Positions 24,844 through 33,781 of a stretch of DNA of 64,000 nucleotides are shown piece after piece; the stretch's first letter is position 1; each line of letters begins with the position of its first letter. This stretch comes from Hyphomonadaceae bacterium UBA1849. GTDB taxonomy: Bacteria; Pseudomonadota; Alphaproteobacteria; Caulobacterales; Hyphomonadaceae. Location of the stretch: positions 1 through 64,000 of the forward strand of contig DDIN01000001.1 in NCBI GenBank assembly GCA_002338565.1, written 5' to 3'. The translations under genes were made by a program, and so were the position numbers. The notes beneath the pieces were generated by a model that had not been told where the DNA came from, searched no databases, and saw only the letters and a program-made list of their open reading frames with translations.

Positions 24844-27588
24844 TTAATCTTCGGCTTCGGTATCGCCTTCGATATTCTTATCCTCTTGTTCCGCCAAACG
24901 TTCAACCGATACAACCTTTTCGTCGCCATTTGTGCGGAGGACCCGGACGCCTTGCGTCGATCTGCCCGCAATACGGATCTGATTGACCGGGCAACGAATG
25001 AGCTGACCGCCATTCGTAACCATCATCACGTCATCAGATTCATCGACAGGGAATGACGCAGCGAGATTGGCATCATCAGGAATACGATGCGCGATAAGCC
25101 CTTTGCCGCCGCGGCCTGTAACACGGTAATCATAAGCAGAAGCCCGCTTGCCCATTCCTTTGTCCGTAATGGTCAGAATGAACTCTTCGGCAGCGCCGAG
25201 TTCAACGAGCCGCTCCTCATTCAGAGCAATTTCTTCGCCGGCATCATCGTCTGTATCAGCTGATACTGCTTCTACTTCGTCATCGCCGTCTTCGACCGCA
25301 CGACGCATCGCGGCCGCATGTTTAAGGTAGGCGCGCGCTTCAGCCGGCGTAACGTCCACATGTCGGAGCACTGCGAGCGAAATGACTTTATCGCCATCCG
25401 CAAGGCGAATGCCACGAACACCCGTTGACGTACGCCCAGTGAACACACGCACATCGTCCACGCGGAAACGTATACACTGCGCGCGCGCAGTGGTCAGAAG
25501 CACGTCGTCATTCGGATTACAAAGCTGAACGTCAACAATACCGTCGTCTTCATCCGGCTTCATGGCGATCTTGCCGTTTCGGTTCACCTGGACGAAATCC
25601 ATCAGTTTGTTGCGTCGGATGCCGCCCTTACGGGTCGCGAACATAACGTCCAGACGCTCCCGTTCGGCCTCTTCCTCAGGCAACAGCATCACGCTGGTGA
25701 TCCACTCGCCCTTATCGAGCGGCAGGATGTTTACCAGAGCCTTGCCTTTGGATTGTGGACTTCCGAGCGGCAGTCTCCAGACTTTGTGCTTGTAGACCAT
25801 GCCCGTCGACGAGAAGAACAGAACTTCGGCATGGGTGCTGGCCGCGAACAGTCGCGTGACGAAATCTTCGTCTTTCATCGCCATGCCAGAGCGGCCTTTG
25901 CCTCCCCGGTGTTGCGAACGATACGTCGTCAGCGGCGTGCGTTTGACATAGCCACCGTGGGTAAACGTGACGACCATCTCTTCTCGTTCGATGAGATCTT
26001 CATCATCAAGATCGAGATCGCCGACAGTAAATTCAGAACGACGTGGAACAGCGAACGCCGTCTTAACTTCGTTGAGCTCGCCACGAATAATATCAAGGAT
26101 ACGAGCGCGCGAACGCAGAATATCGAGAAGGTCTGCGATCTTCTCTGAGAGACCTTTCGCTTCATCACCGATTTCATCAGCACCGAGCGCGGTGAGACGG
26201 TGGAGGCGGAGTTCAAGGATGGCGCGCGCCTGCTCATCCGACAAACGGACGGTATCCTGATCAGACATCACTGTGCGGCGGTCCGCGATCAGTTTGATCA
26301 ACGGCGCCATCTCGGAAGCCGGCCAGTCACGCGACAGAAGAGATTCGCGGGCTGTCGCAGGATCCGGAGAGCTACGAATAATGCGGATCACTTCGTCGAT
26401 ATTCGCAACCGCCATCGCCAGACCGACGAGGACGTGCGCACGGTCACGCGCCTTGTTGAGTTCGAACTTAGTGCGGCGAGCAACAACATCTTCGCGGAAT
26501 TTGATGAAAGCCTTCAGAATGTCCTTGAGCGACATTTGCTCAGGCGTGCCAGCGTTTAGCGCTAGCATGTTCACACCGAAGCTCGTCTGGAGCTGCGAAT
26601 AACGGAATAGCTGGTTCAGAACGACTTCCGCGGACGCGTCCTTTTTCGTCTCGATGACTACACGAATGCCGTTTCGGTCACTCTCGTCACGAAGTTCCGA
26701 AATCCCTTCGACGCGCTTCTCACGAACCAGCTCAGCAATTTTTTCAACAAGGCTCGCCTTGTTCACCTGATATGGAATCTCTGTGACAATAATCGCTTCG
26801 CGACCATTTCTCATGGTTTCGAAAGATGTACGCGCACGCATGATGACCGAGCCGCGCCCTTTCAGAAGACCATTGCGCGCACCGCTGCGCCCCATGATCA
26901 AGCCGCCGGTTGGGAAGTCGGGGCCAGGCACGATCTCCAGCAGCTCTTCGTCATCAATCTGTGGGTTATCAATCATCGCCAGAGTGGCATCGATCACTTC
27001 ACCCAGATTGTGTGGTGGAATATTGGTCGCCATACCAACGGCGATACCGCCAGCACCATTCACCAGAAGGTTCGGGAACTGAGCTGGCAGAACAATCGGT
27101 TCACGGTCTTTGCCATCATAGTTTGGTTGGAAATCGACCGTGTCTTTATCAATGTCTGTTACAAGATAGTTGGCCGGCTTAGCCATACGACATTCAGTGT
27201 AACGCATCGCGGCAGGCGGATCGTTATCGATCGACCCGAAGTTACCCTGACCGTCCACCAATGGCAGACCCATAGAAAACGGCTGAGCCATACGGACGAG
27301 CGCATCGTAAATCGCCGCGTCACCGTGCGGGTGATAATTACCCATCACAGCACCGACTACGTTCGCAGATTTCCGGTATGGTTTGTCAGGCGTGTTCCCG
27401 CCAACGCGCATCGCATAGATGATGCGCCGGTGAACAGGTTTCAGACCATCACGCACGTCTGGCAACGCACGCGATACAATCACGCTCATGGCGTAGTCGA
27501 GATAAGAGCGTTTGAGCTCGTTCTCGATTGTTACCGGATCAACGCCGTCTTCCGGCATTTCTTCTGGGGTGTCATTTTCTGAAGACAA
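24844..27588 (-). CDS. gyrA: DNA gyrase subunit A
   Basis: 914 residues. The breakage-reunion domain carries the catalytic Tyr130 (AAMRYTECR); the C-terminal beta-pinwheel has the GyrA box QHRGGKG. An acidic insertion (about residues 760-790) in the pinwheel is, from memory, usual for Alphaproteobacteria. In the quinolone pocket the residue equivalent to E. coli Ser83 is Ala91 and the Asp87 equivalent is kept (GDAAIYD). The start is a TTG at 27588 giving MSSENDTPEEMPEDG; an ATG at 27558 is an alternative and would remove 10 residues. Upstream of the coaD-cyclophilin-queA-tgt series. Confidence 0.97.
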   Translation of the reverse strand: MSSENDTPEEMPEDGVDPVTIENELKRSYLDYAMSVIVSRALPDVRDGLKPVHRRIIYAMRVGGNTPDKPYRKSANVVGAVMGNYHPHGDAAIYDALVRMAQPFSMGLPLVDGQGNFGSIDNDPPAAMRYTECRMAKPANYLVTDIDKDTVDFQPNYDGKDREPIVLPAQFPNLLVNGAGGIAVGMATNIPPHNLGEVIDATLAMIDNPQIDDEELLEIVPGPDFPTGGLIMGRSGARNGLLKGRGSVIMRARTSFETMRNGREAIIVTEIPYQVNKASLVEKIAELVREKRVEGISELRDESDRNGIRVVIETKKDASAEVVLNQLFRYSQLQTSFGVNMLALNAGTPEQMSLKDILKAFIKFREDVVARRTKFELNKARDRAHVLVGLAMAVANIDEVIRIIRSSPDPATARESLLSRDWPASEMAPLIKLIADRRTVMSDQDTVRLSDEQARAILELRLHRLTALGADEIGDEAKGLSEKIADLLDILRSRARILDIIRGELNEVKTAFAVPRRSEFTVGDLDLDDEDLIEREEMVVTFTHGGYVKRTPLTTYRSQHRGGKGRSGMAMKDEDFVTRLFAASTHAEVLFFSSTGMVYKHKVWRLPLGSPQSKGKALVNILPLDKGEWITSVMLLPEEEAERERLDVMFATRKGGIRRNKLMDFVQVNRNGKIAMKPDEDDGIVDVQLCNPNDDVLLTTARAQCIRFRVDDVRVFTGRTSTGVRGIRLADGDKVISLAVLRHVDVTPAEARAYLKHAAAMRRAVEDGDDEVEAVSADTDDDAGEEIALNEERLVELGAAEEFILTITDKGMGKRASAYDYRVTGRGGKGLIAHRIPDDANLAASFPVDESDDVMMVTNGGQLIRCPVNQIRIAGRSTQGVRVLRTNGDEKVVSVERLAEQEDKNIEGDTEAED

Positions 27589-27666
27589 GATACGGTCTCT
27601 TACTGGTCTGGGTTCAAGCGCGCTTTATGCGACTCATATTTGCGTCAGACGCTAGCATTATGCGCA

Positions 27667-27691
27667 AACGGGGCCAAGCGCTGGCCCCGTT
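27667..27691 (-). terminator. Terminator after ssb
   Basis: Perfect 10-bp stem AACGGGGCCA / TGGCCCCGTT with a 5-nt loop (27667-27676, 27682-27691), about 30 bp beyond the ssb stop on the minus strand. Only a short T run follows, so efficiency is uncertain. Confidence 0.7.
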
Positions 27692-27719
27692 CAGATAGTG
27701 TTTTGTGTGAGCTTTGACC

Positions 27720-28205
27720 CTAGAACGGGATCTCGTCATCTATATCCTGTGAAAAGTCCTGTTTCGGACCTTCCATAGAGCGCGGAGAGCCATCGAACCC
27801 GGAATCATCCATGCGACCACCGCCGCCACCCATTCCGCCGCCGGATGGGCCGTCACGACCATCAAGCATTGTCAGCGTGCCGCCATAGTTACGGAGCACA
27901 ACTTCTGTAGAATATTTCTCGACACCGTTATTGTCGCTCCACTTACGAGTTTCCAGCTGACCTTCAACGTAGACCTTAGATCCCTTGCGAAGGTACTGCT
28001 CGGCAATCTTCACCAGACCCTCGTTGAAGATGACAACACGGTGCCATTCCGTCTTCTCGCGGCGTTCGCCGGAGTTGCGGTCACGCCAGGTTTCGGATGT
28101 CGCAATGCTGAGGTTTGCGATTGATCCGCCATTGTTCATTGATCTGATTTCAGGGTCACGTCCGAGGTTTCCAACCAAAATCACCTTATTTACCGAGCCG
28201 GCCAT
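27720..28205 (-). CDS. ssb: Single-stranded DNA-binding protein
   Basis: 161 residues. OB-fold domain (about 1-110) starting MAGSVNKVILVGNLGRDPE, a Gly-rich flexible linker (MGGGGGRMDDSG), and the acidic tip DIDDEIPF that recruits repair and replication partners. The ATG at 28205 sits 8 bp after AAGGA; the ATG at 28211 is too close to that site. It is divergent from uvrA, and the SOS box at 28323 lies between them, so LexA control of both is possible; the box is nearer uvrA. Confidence 0.97.
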   Translation of the reverse strand: MAGSVNKVILVGNLGRDPEIRSMNNGGSIANLSIATSETWRDRNSGERREKTEWHRVVIFNEGLVKIAEQYLRKGSKVYVEGQLETRKWSDNNGVEKYSTEVVLRNYGGTLTMLDGRDGPSGGGMGGGGGRMDDSGFDGSPRSMEGPKQDFSQDIDDEIPF

Positions 28206-28283
28206 TGCCATATTCCTTCTAGAAACCAAATCTGCGATTCCGTAGTTACTTACGGAAAACCCACACACTTCGCGAGGGGCAAC

Positions 28284-28304
28284 GGAAACTTCCTGACAGT
28301 TTCC
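28284..28304. repeat. Inverted repeat in the ssb-uvrA intergenic region
   Basis: GGAAACT (28284-28290) and AGTTTCC (28298-28304) with a 7-nt spacer, about 80 bp from the ssb start and 19 bp from the SOS box. Could be an operator or part of the ssb leader; no known factor is recognised. Confidence 0.45.
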
Positions 28305-28322
28305 ATAAAATTCTCGCTATTT

Positions 28323-28337
28323 GTTCTTTATATGTTC
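28323..28337. promoter_or_regulatory. SOS (LexA) box, GTTC-N7-GTTC
   Basis: GTTC at 28323-28326 and GTTC at 28334-28337 separated by exactly seven bases (TTTATAT). This is the direct-repeat LexA operator established for Alphaproteobacteria, and uvrA is a classic regulon member. It lies 68 bp before the uvrA start. Confidence 0.85.
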
Positions 28338-28404
28338 TGGATGTCAACCGCGATTCGACGCATATACGTCCAGCAGACCGAAGCTAAACAGGCAGAATGA
28401 CCCG

Positions 28405-31314
28405 ATGAGTGAACTCTCAGAAATCCGTGTTCGCGGCGCCAAAGAACACAATCTGAAAAATATCGACGTGGACATTCCGCGCGGAGAGCTGGTTGTGATG
28501 ACCGGCCTGTCCGGTTCCGGTAAGTCGTCGCTGGCTTTTGATACGATCTATGCCGAAGGCCAGCGACGTTATGTGGAATCCCTTTCTGCATACGCGCGCC
28601 AGTTTCTTGAACTGATGCAAAAGCCTGACGTTGAGAGCATTGAAGGTCTCTCACCGGCAATCTCCATCGAGCAAAAAACAACGAGCCGTAACCCGCGCTC
28701 AACCGTCGGCACCGTCACAGAAATTTACGACTATATGCGCCTGTTATGGGCGCGCGTCGGCACGCCATATTCACCAGCAACAGGTCTCCCGATCGAAAGC
28801 CAGACAGTGAGTCAGATGGTAGACCGCACTCTGTCGCTCGAGGAAGGCACACGACTCTACTTGCTGGCGCCTATCGTGCGCGGCCGTAAAGGCGAATACC
28901 GCAAGGAAATGGCCGAGCTACTGAAGAAGGGCTATCAGCGGGTGAAGGTTGATGGCGCGTTTTATTCACTGGAGGAGCCGCCAACACTCGACAAGAAGTT
29001 CAAGCACGACATCGACGTCGTTGTTGACCGGATCGTAGTTCGCGAAGGCATGGAGCAACGGCTCGCTGAGAGCTTTGAGGCTGCTCTGGACCTCGCTAAC
29101 GGAATTGCCATCGCGGAATATGCAGATGCCGAAGACGGCAAGGCCCCGGAACGGATCACATTCTCCGCAAATTTTGCGTGCCCGGTTTCCGGATTCTCAA
29201 TCCCTGAAATCGAACCGCGCCTCTTTTCGTTCAACAACCCGTTCGGTGCCTGTCCGACATGCGACGGTCTTGGCGAGCAGCTCAAGATAGACCCGGACCT
29301 CATCGTTCCGGAGCGTGATAAGTCACTGCAGGATGGCGCGATTGCGCCATGGGCGAAGACAACATCCCCTTATCAGACCCAAACTCTGCAAGCACTCGCC
29401 AAGGCTTATAAATTCAAAATGCAGGACAAATGGTCTGACCTGTCTGACGACGTTCAACAGATCATTCTACATGGCACCGGCGGGGACGAGGTGAAATTCG
29501 TCTATGATGACGGCATGCGCCGCTATGAGGTCAAAAAGCCTTTCGAGGGCGTTATTCCGAATATGGAACGCCGCTGGCGCGAGACTGATAGCGCCTGGGT
29601 GCGCGAAGAGATCGCCAAATTCCAGTCCGCACAGCCCTGCCCGGCTTGCAACGGCAAGCGCCTGAAGACCGAGGCACTCGCCGTAAAAATTGGCACGAAA
29701 GACATCTCGGAAACTGCGTCCCTCTCTATCAAGGACGCAGACCAGTGGTTCCGCGACGTTGAAGGTCATCTCACATCGCAAAAACTCGAGATCGCCTCGC
29801 GTATTCTCAAAGAGATCAAAGATCGCCTGAAGTTTCTGAACGATGTCGGGCTCGACTATCTCAACATGTCGCGGTCGTCCGGCACGCTTTCAGGCGGCGA
29901 GAGCCAGCGTATCCGGCTGGCCAGCCAGATCGGCTCTGGCCTGACCGGCGTGCTATACGTCCTCGACGAGCCAAGTATCGGTCTCCATCAGCGAGATAAC
30001 GAACGCCTTCTGGAGACGCTGAAGCATCTGCGCGACCTCGGTAACTCCGTCATCGTGGTCGAACACGATGAGGACGCTATTCTGACGGCTGACCATGTCA
30101 TCGATATGGGACCAGCTGCAGGTGTGCATGGCGGCGAGATTGTCTCCCAGGGCACGCCGCAGGAGATCATCGCCGATCCTAACTCCATGACAGGCGCGTA
30201 TCTTTCCGGTGCGCGCGAAATTGCCATTCCTGATCGCCGACGCTGGGGCAAGAAAACCAAATCCATCAAGCTCACCGGTGCGCGCGGCAACAACCTCAAG
30301 GATGTAACCGTCGAGATTCCGCTTGCGACTTTCACATGCGTGACAGGTGTATCCGGCGGCGGTAAATCCACACTGATCATCGAGACACTTCAAAAAGCGC
30401 TCTCGCGAAAGCTGATGAAGGCGCAAACCGCTCCCGCTCCGTATGATGGGCTGGAAGGTCTGCAACACCTCGACAAAGTCATTGATATCGATCAATCGCC
30501 AATCGGGCGTACACCGAGATCGAACCCAGCCACCTACACAGGCGCATTCGGCCCAATCCGTGACTGGTTCGCTGGCCTGCCAGAAGCCAAGCAACGTGGG
30601 TACAAGCCTGGTCGCTTCTCTTTCAATGTGAAGGGCGGGCGATGCGAGGCCTGTCAGGGCGACGGTGTTATCAAGATCGAGATGCACTTCCTGCCGGACG
30701 TCTACGTCACCTGCGATGTCTGCAAAGGCAAACGCTACAACCGCGAAACGCTCGAAGTTCTCTATAAGGGCAAGTCCATTGCGGACGTACTGGATATGAC
30801 TGTGGAGGAAGCAGAAGAATTTTTTGCTGCGGTTCCGAGCATCCGGACGAAGATGGAAACCCTCAACCGCGTCGGCCTGTCCTATATCAAGGTCGGGCAA
30901 CAGGCGAACACGCTTTCAGGTGGTGAAGCCCAGCGGGTGAAGCTTGCTAAAGAGCTTTCGAAGCGCGCAACGGGCCGAACGCTATACATTCTTGATGAGC
31001 CGACAACCGGTCTACACTTCGAAGACGTTCGCAAACTACTGGAGGTCCTTCATGAGCTTGTCGACAATGGAAACACTGTTGTCGTGATCGAGCACAATCT
31101 GGATGTCATCAAGACAGCTGACTGGATACTCGACCTTGGCCCTGAAGGCGGCGATGGCGGCGGTGAGCTCGTTGCTGCGGGCACGCCGGAAGATGTCATC
31201 AAAGTCGAGCGAAGCTGGACGGGGCGCTTCCTGAAAGAGACCTTCGAGCGGCAGGAAGAACGCAGGGCCGCGCGTGCAAAGGCGCGTATCCGCGAAGCTC
31301 AGAAGGCGGAGTAA
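28405..31314 (+). CDS. uvrA: Excinuclease ABC subunit A
   Basis: 969 residues. Damage-recognition ATPase of nucleotide excision repair, working as a dimer with UvrB. Two ABC modules: Walker A GLSGSGKSSLA near residue 38 and GVSGGGKSTLI near 645; signatures LSGGESQR and LSGGEAQR; Walker B VLDEPSIGL and ILDEPTTGL. Zinc-finger Cys pairs are intact (CPTC/CPAC in the first half; CEACQGDG and CDVCKGKR in the second). The ATG at 28405 starts the conserved SEIRVRGAKEHNLKNI; upstream residues from a TTG at 28321 overlap the SOS box. It converges on a membrane-protein gene with an 18-bp gap. Confidence 0.98.
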   Translation: MSELSEIRVRGAKEHNLKNIDVDIPRGELVVMTGLSGSGKSSLAFDTIYAEGQRRYVESLSAYARQFLELMQKPDVESIEGLSPAISIEQKTTSRNPRSTVGTVTEIYDYMRLLWARVGTPYSPATGLPIESQTVSQMVDRTLSLEEGTRLYLLAPIVRGRKGEYRKEMAELLKKGYQRVKVDGAFYSLEEPPTLDKKFKHDIDVVVDRIVVREGMEQRLAESFEAALDLANGIAIAEYADAEDGKAPERITFSANFACPVSGFSIPEIEPRLFSFNNPFGACPTCDGLGEQLKIDPDLIVPERDKSLQDGAIAPWAKTTSPYQTQTLQALAKAYKFKMQDKWSDLSDDVQQIILHGTGGDEVKFVYDDGMRRYEVKKPFEGVIPNMERRWRETDSAWVREEIAKFQSAQPCPACNGKRLKTEALAVKIGTKDISETASLSIKDADQWFRDVEGHLTSQKLEIASRILKEIKDRLKFLNDVGLDYLNMSRSSGTLSGGESQRIRLASQIGSGLTGVLYVLDEPSIGLHQRDNERLLETLKHLRDLGNSVIVVEHDEDAILTADHVIDMGPAAGVHGGEIVSQGTPQEIIADPNSMTGAYLSGAREIAIPDRRRWGKKTKSIKLTGARGNNLKDVTVEIPLATFTCVTGVSGGGKSTLIIETLQKALSRKLMKAQTAPAPYDGLEGLQHLDKVIDIDQSPIGRTPRSNPATYTGAFGPIRDWFAGLPEAKQRGYKPGRFSFNVKGGRCEACQGDGVIKIEMHFLPDVYVTCDVCKGKRYNRETLEVLYKGKSIADVLDMTVEEAEEFFAAVPSIRTKMETLNRVGLSYIKVGQQANTLSGGEAQRVKLAKELSKRATGRTLYILDEPTTGLHFEDVRKLLEVLHELVDNGNTVVVIEHNLDVIKTADWILDLGPEGGDGGGELVAAGTPEDVIKVERSWTGRFLKETFERQEERRAARAKARIREAQKAE

Positions 31315-31332
31315 AAAGTCTAGTCGGACCGC

Positions 31333-32247
31333 TCAGAACTGTTCTGTTCTGCGGTCCGGCTCAAATCCGCGATACATAAACACAGCGAGTGCGGCACCTA
31401 CGAGCTGTGATGGGATACTAAACAGGCCGGTGATCACGCCGAATGCAAATGCCGCAAATGGTGAAATAGTTGCCAAAGTACCCGCATCGCCAAGCACCGG
31501 TAAACCGGTCAAAGCGCCAGCGACCCACACGCCCAAAAACGAAATCAGCACGACGGGCGCCATTGCAAGCACAATTGCACCGATCACACGCCACACCTGA
31601 TCTTTCGTCCAATCCCATGTCTCAAAGATCATCATCTTCTGACGCGCAATTGTTGCGGCGGGGAAATTCACCAGCCTCGCTGAGATATAAAGCAGAGGAA
31701 ACCCGACCATCAGGAACATCAGAATCATAATCACAATGCCTGCGGGAGTGACGAAAAAGTCCGCCAGAAACGCTTCGGCCGCGCGCTGGTTCTGAGCGAT
31801 TGCTTCGAGATCGGGTACAAGCATGGCGATCAATATACCCATGACAATGCTTGCGAGAATAATGGCAACAAATGCGAGAAAAAATGCAACCGCGATAAAA
31901 ATCAGGTTCGCGAAAAGCAATCGCGTTTCTTCCATGTCGAACTTCAGGCCGGTCAGGCCCTTCATTTCACCCGTCATGGCAAGACGGATAGTCATGGCGA
32001 GGCAACTAACCGTCACCAGAAGCGCCAGAACCTGTCCAAGAAAATCGAGAGGTAAAACACCTCCAGCCATTCCCGACACTGCCGCAGCCGATACGGCACC
32101 GGTTACAATTGCGCGCACCATATAGGCAGGAAGCGTCGTCAGAAATGCGCCCATTGCAAATCTCCAGCTGTATGTCGCTGCTCCAACAATCGGCAATTGG
32201 CTGTTTTCCGCCACTTCGGTCTCCTGCGTTTTGAAAGCACCATTCAA
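31333..32247 (-). CDS. Polytopic membrane protein of unknown function
   Basis: 304 residues with about six to seven hydrophobic spans: near 35-60, 65-85, 112-140, 160-185, 215-240 and 255-290. Between spans sit basic or amphipathic loops such as ARQKMMIFETWDWTKDQVWR. The N-terminal 30 residues are hydrophilic. I recognise no transporter or enzyme motif; the layout (paired helices around amphipathic loops) resembles uncharacterised alphaproteobacterial membrane proteins. It is convergent with uvrA and divergent from trmFO; two palindromes lie in the 136-bp region before it. Confidence 0.8.
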   Translation of the reverse strand: MNGAFKTQETEVAENSQLPIVGAATYSWRFAMGAFLTTLPAYMVRAIVTGAVSAAAVSGMAGGVLPLDFLGQVLALLVTVSCLAMTIRLAMTGEMKGLTGLKFDMEETRLLFANLIFIAVAFFLAFVAIILASIVMGILIAMLVPDLEAIAQNQRAAEAFLADFFVTPAGIVIMILMFLMVGFPLLYISARLVNFPAATIARQKMMIFETWDWTKDQVWRVIGAIVLAMAPVVLISFLGVWVAGALTGLPVLGDAGTLATISPFAAFAFGVITGLFSIPSQLVGAALAVFMYRGFEPDRRTEQF

Positions 32248-32321
32248 TTGGGACAGAAGCGGATAGAATTCAATTGAAATCGCCCCATACTTGGCTCAAT
32301 CGTCCCATGACATTTGTTACG

Positions 32322-32364
32322 AACGATATCGTTTCCCGCAATTCCATGGTTGACCTGATCAACC
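32322..32364. promoter_or_regulatory. Two palindromes between the membrane-protein gene and trmFO
   Basis: A perfect 12-bp palindrome AACGATATCGTT (32322-32333) and a second dyad GGTTGA-CCTGA-TCAACC (32348-32364) lie in the divergent spacer, 20-60 bp before trmFO. Candidate operators; no matching regulator family is recognised. Confidence 0.4.
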
Positions 32365-32383
32365 TCTTCCACAATTTAGCGAC

Positions 32384-33781
32384 ATGACCAAAGAACCTAT
32401 TCATATCATCGGTGGCGGCATGGCCGGCTCTGAAGCCGCATGGCAAGCTGCCAATCTCGGCGTTCCTGTAATTCTGCACGAGATGCGGGGCGTCAAAGGC
32501 ACTCACGCGCACAAGACCGACCATCTTGCAGAACTTGTATGTTCCAACTCTTTTCGCTCAGACGACCACGAGACGAATGCCGTAGGCGTTCTGCATGAGG
32601 AAATGCGTCGTCTGAACGGCATCATCATTTCGACAGCAGCTGACCATCAGGTGCCCGCGGGTTCTGCTCTCGCTGTAGATCGCGATGGGTTCTCCGCCGC
32701 AGTTACAGCTAAACTGGAAGCGCATCCGAACATCACAATTGTCCGCGAAGAAATTGGCGGCATTCCTCCAGAAGACTGGTCGTCGGTCATCATTGCAACT
32801 GGTCCGCTCACCTCCGAAGCGCTGGCGAACGCGATTGGCGGCGTAACGGGCGAGGAAGACCTAGCATTCTTCGACGCGATTGCGCCAATTGTGCAGGTCG
32901 ATTCCGTGAATATGGAAATCGCATGGCGACAGTCCCGCTATGACAAACCGGGTCCTCACGGCGACACCGCAGCCTACATCAACTGCCCAATGGATGAAGA
33001 CGAGTACAACGCCTTCATCGACGCCCTCCTCGATGGCGAAAAGACCGAATTCAAAGACTGGGAGAAAGACACCCCATATTTCGAAGGATGTCTTCCTATC
33101 GAGGTGATGGCCGAACGTGGTCGCGAGACGCTTCGTTATGGACCAATGAAACCAATCGGTCTCACCAATGCCCACAAGCCAGACGTTAAAGCCCACGCCG
33201 TTGTCCAGCTCCGGCAGGATAATGCTCTTGGAACTCTGTGGAACATGGTGGGCTTCCAGACTAAGCTGAAATACGGCGCACAAACCGACATCTTCAGAAT
33301 GATCCCGGGCCTCGAGAATGCTGTTTTCTCTCGTCTGGGCGGTATCCACCGCAATACCTTCATCAATTCACCCAAGTTGATCGACAATCAGCTACGCCTG
33401 AAGAAAATGCCTCGCCTCCGCTTTGCGGGTCAGGTTACCGGTGTGGAAGGCTATGTTGAGAGCGCTGCTATGGGGCTTCTTGCGGGACGCTTTGCTGCAT
33501 ACGAACGCCTTGGCATGGACATGACACCGCCACCTGAAACAACGGCGTTGGGTGCTCTGCTAGGTCATATTACGGGTGGTCACCTCGTAGCAGGCGGAAC
33601 GTTCCAGCCTATGAATGTCAATTTCGGCCTGTTCCCTGCTCCGGAAACCGTTCCGAATAAGGATGAGAACGGGAAGCGCCTGCGCGGCAAAGAAAAAGGC
33701 CGCGCGAAAAAGCGCGAAATGGCAAAGCGTGCGCTCGTGGATATCGATAACTGGGCCGAACAGTTTATGGCGACGTCATAG
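32384..33781 (+). CDS. trmFO: Folate-dependent tRNA (uracil-54 C5) methyltransferase
   Basis: 465 residues. Uses methylenetetrahydrofolate and FADH2 to make ribothymidine-54 in tRNA. FAD-binding IIGGGMAGSEAAWQ at the N-terminus, ELVCSNSFRSD (about 50-60, with a conserved Cys), GPLTSEALA, PIEVMAERG, and the terminal-half MNVNFGLFP. The C-terminus is Lys/Arg-rich (about 430-450), consistent with RNA contact. Many Proteobacteria use SAM-dependent TrmA instead; TrmFO occurs in Firmicutes and many Alphaproteobacteria. It ends with a 6-bp overlap with the convergent synthase-like gene. Confidence 0.96.
   Translation: MTKEPIHIIGGGMAGSEAAWQAANLGVPVILHEMRGVKGTHAHKTDHLAELVCSNSFRSDDHETNAVGVLHEEMRRLNGIIISTAADHQVPAGSALAVDRDGFSAAVTAKLEAHPNITIVREEIGGIPPEDWSSVIIATGPLTSEALANAIGGVTGEEDLAFFDAIAPIVQVDSVNMEIAWRQSRYDKPGPHGDTAAYINCPMDEDEYNAFIDALLDGEKTEFKDWEKDTPYFEGCLPIEVMAERGRETLRYGPMKPIGLTNAHKPDVKAHAVVQLRQDNALGTLWNMVGFQTKLKYGAQTDIFRMIPGLENAVFSRLGGIHRNTFINSPKLIDNQLRLKKMPRLRFAGQVTGVEGYVESAAMGLLAGRFAAYERLGMDMTPPPETTALGALLGHITGGHLVAGGTFQPMNVNFGLFPAPETVPNKDENGKRLRGKEKGRAKKREMAKRALVDIDNWAEQFMATS

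Noticed and set aside
29953..30900. Long open frame (315 codons) opposite uvrA
   Set aside because: Antisense to well-conserved uvrA sequence; composition reflects the codon pattern of uvrA, and no protein motif or ribosome site is present.
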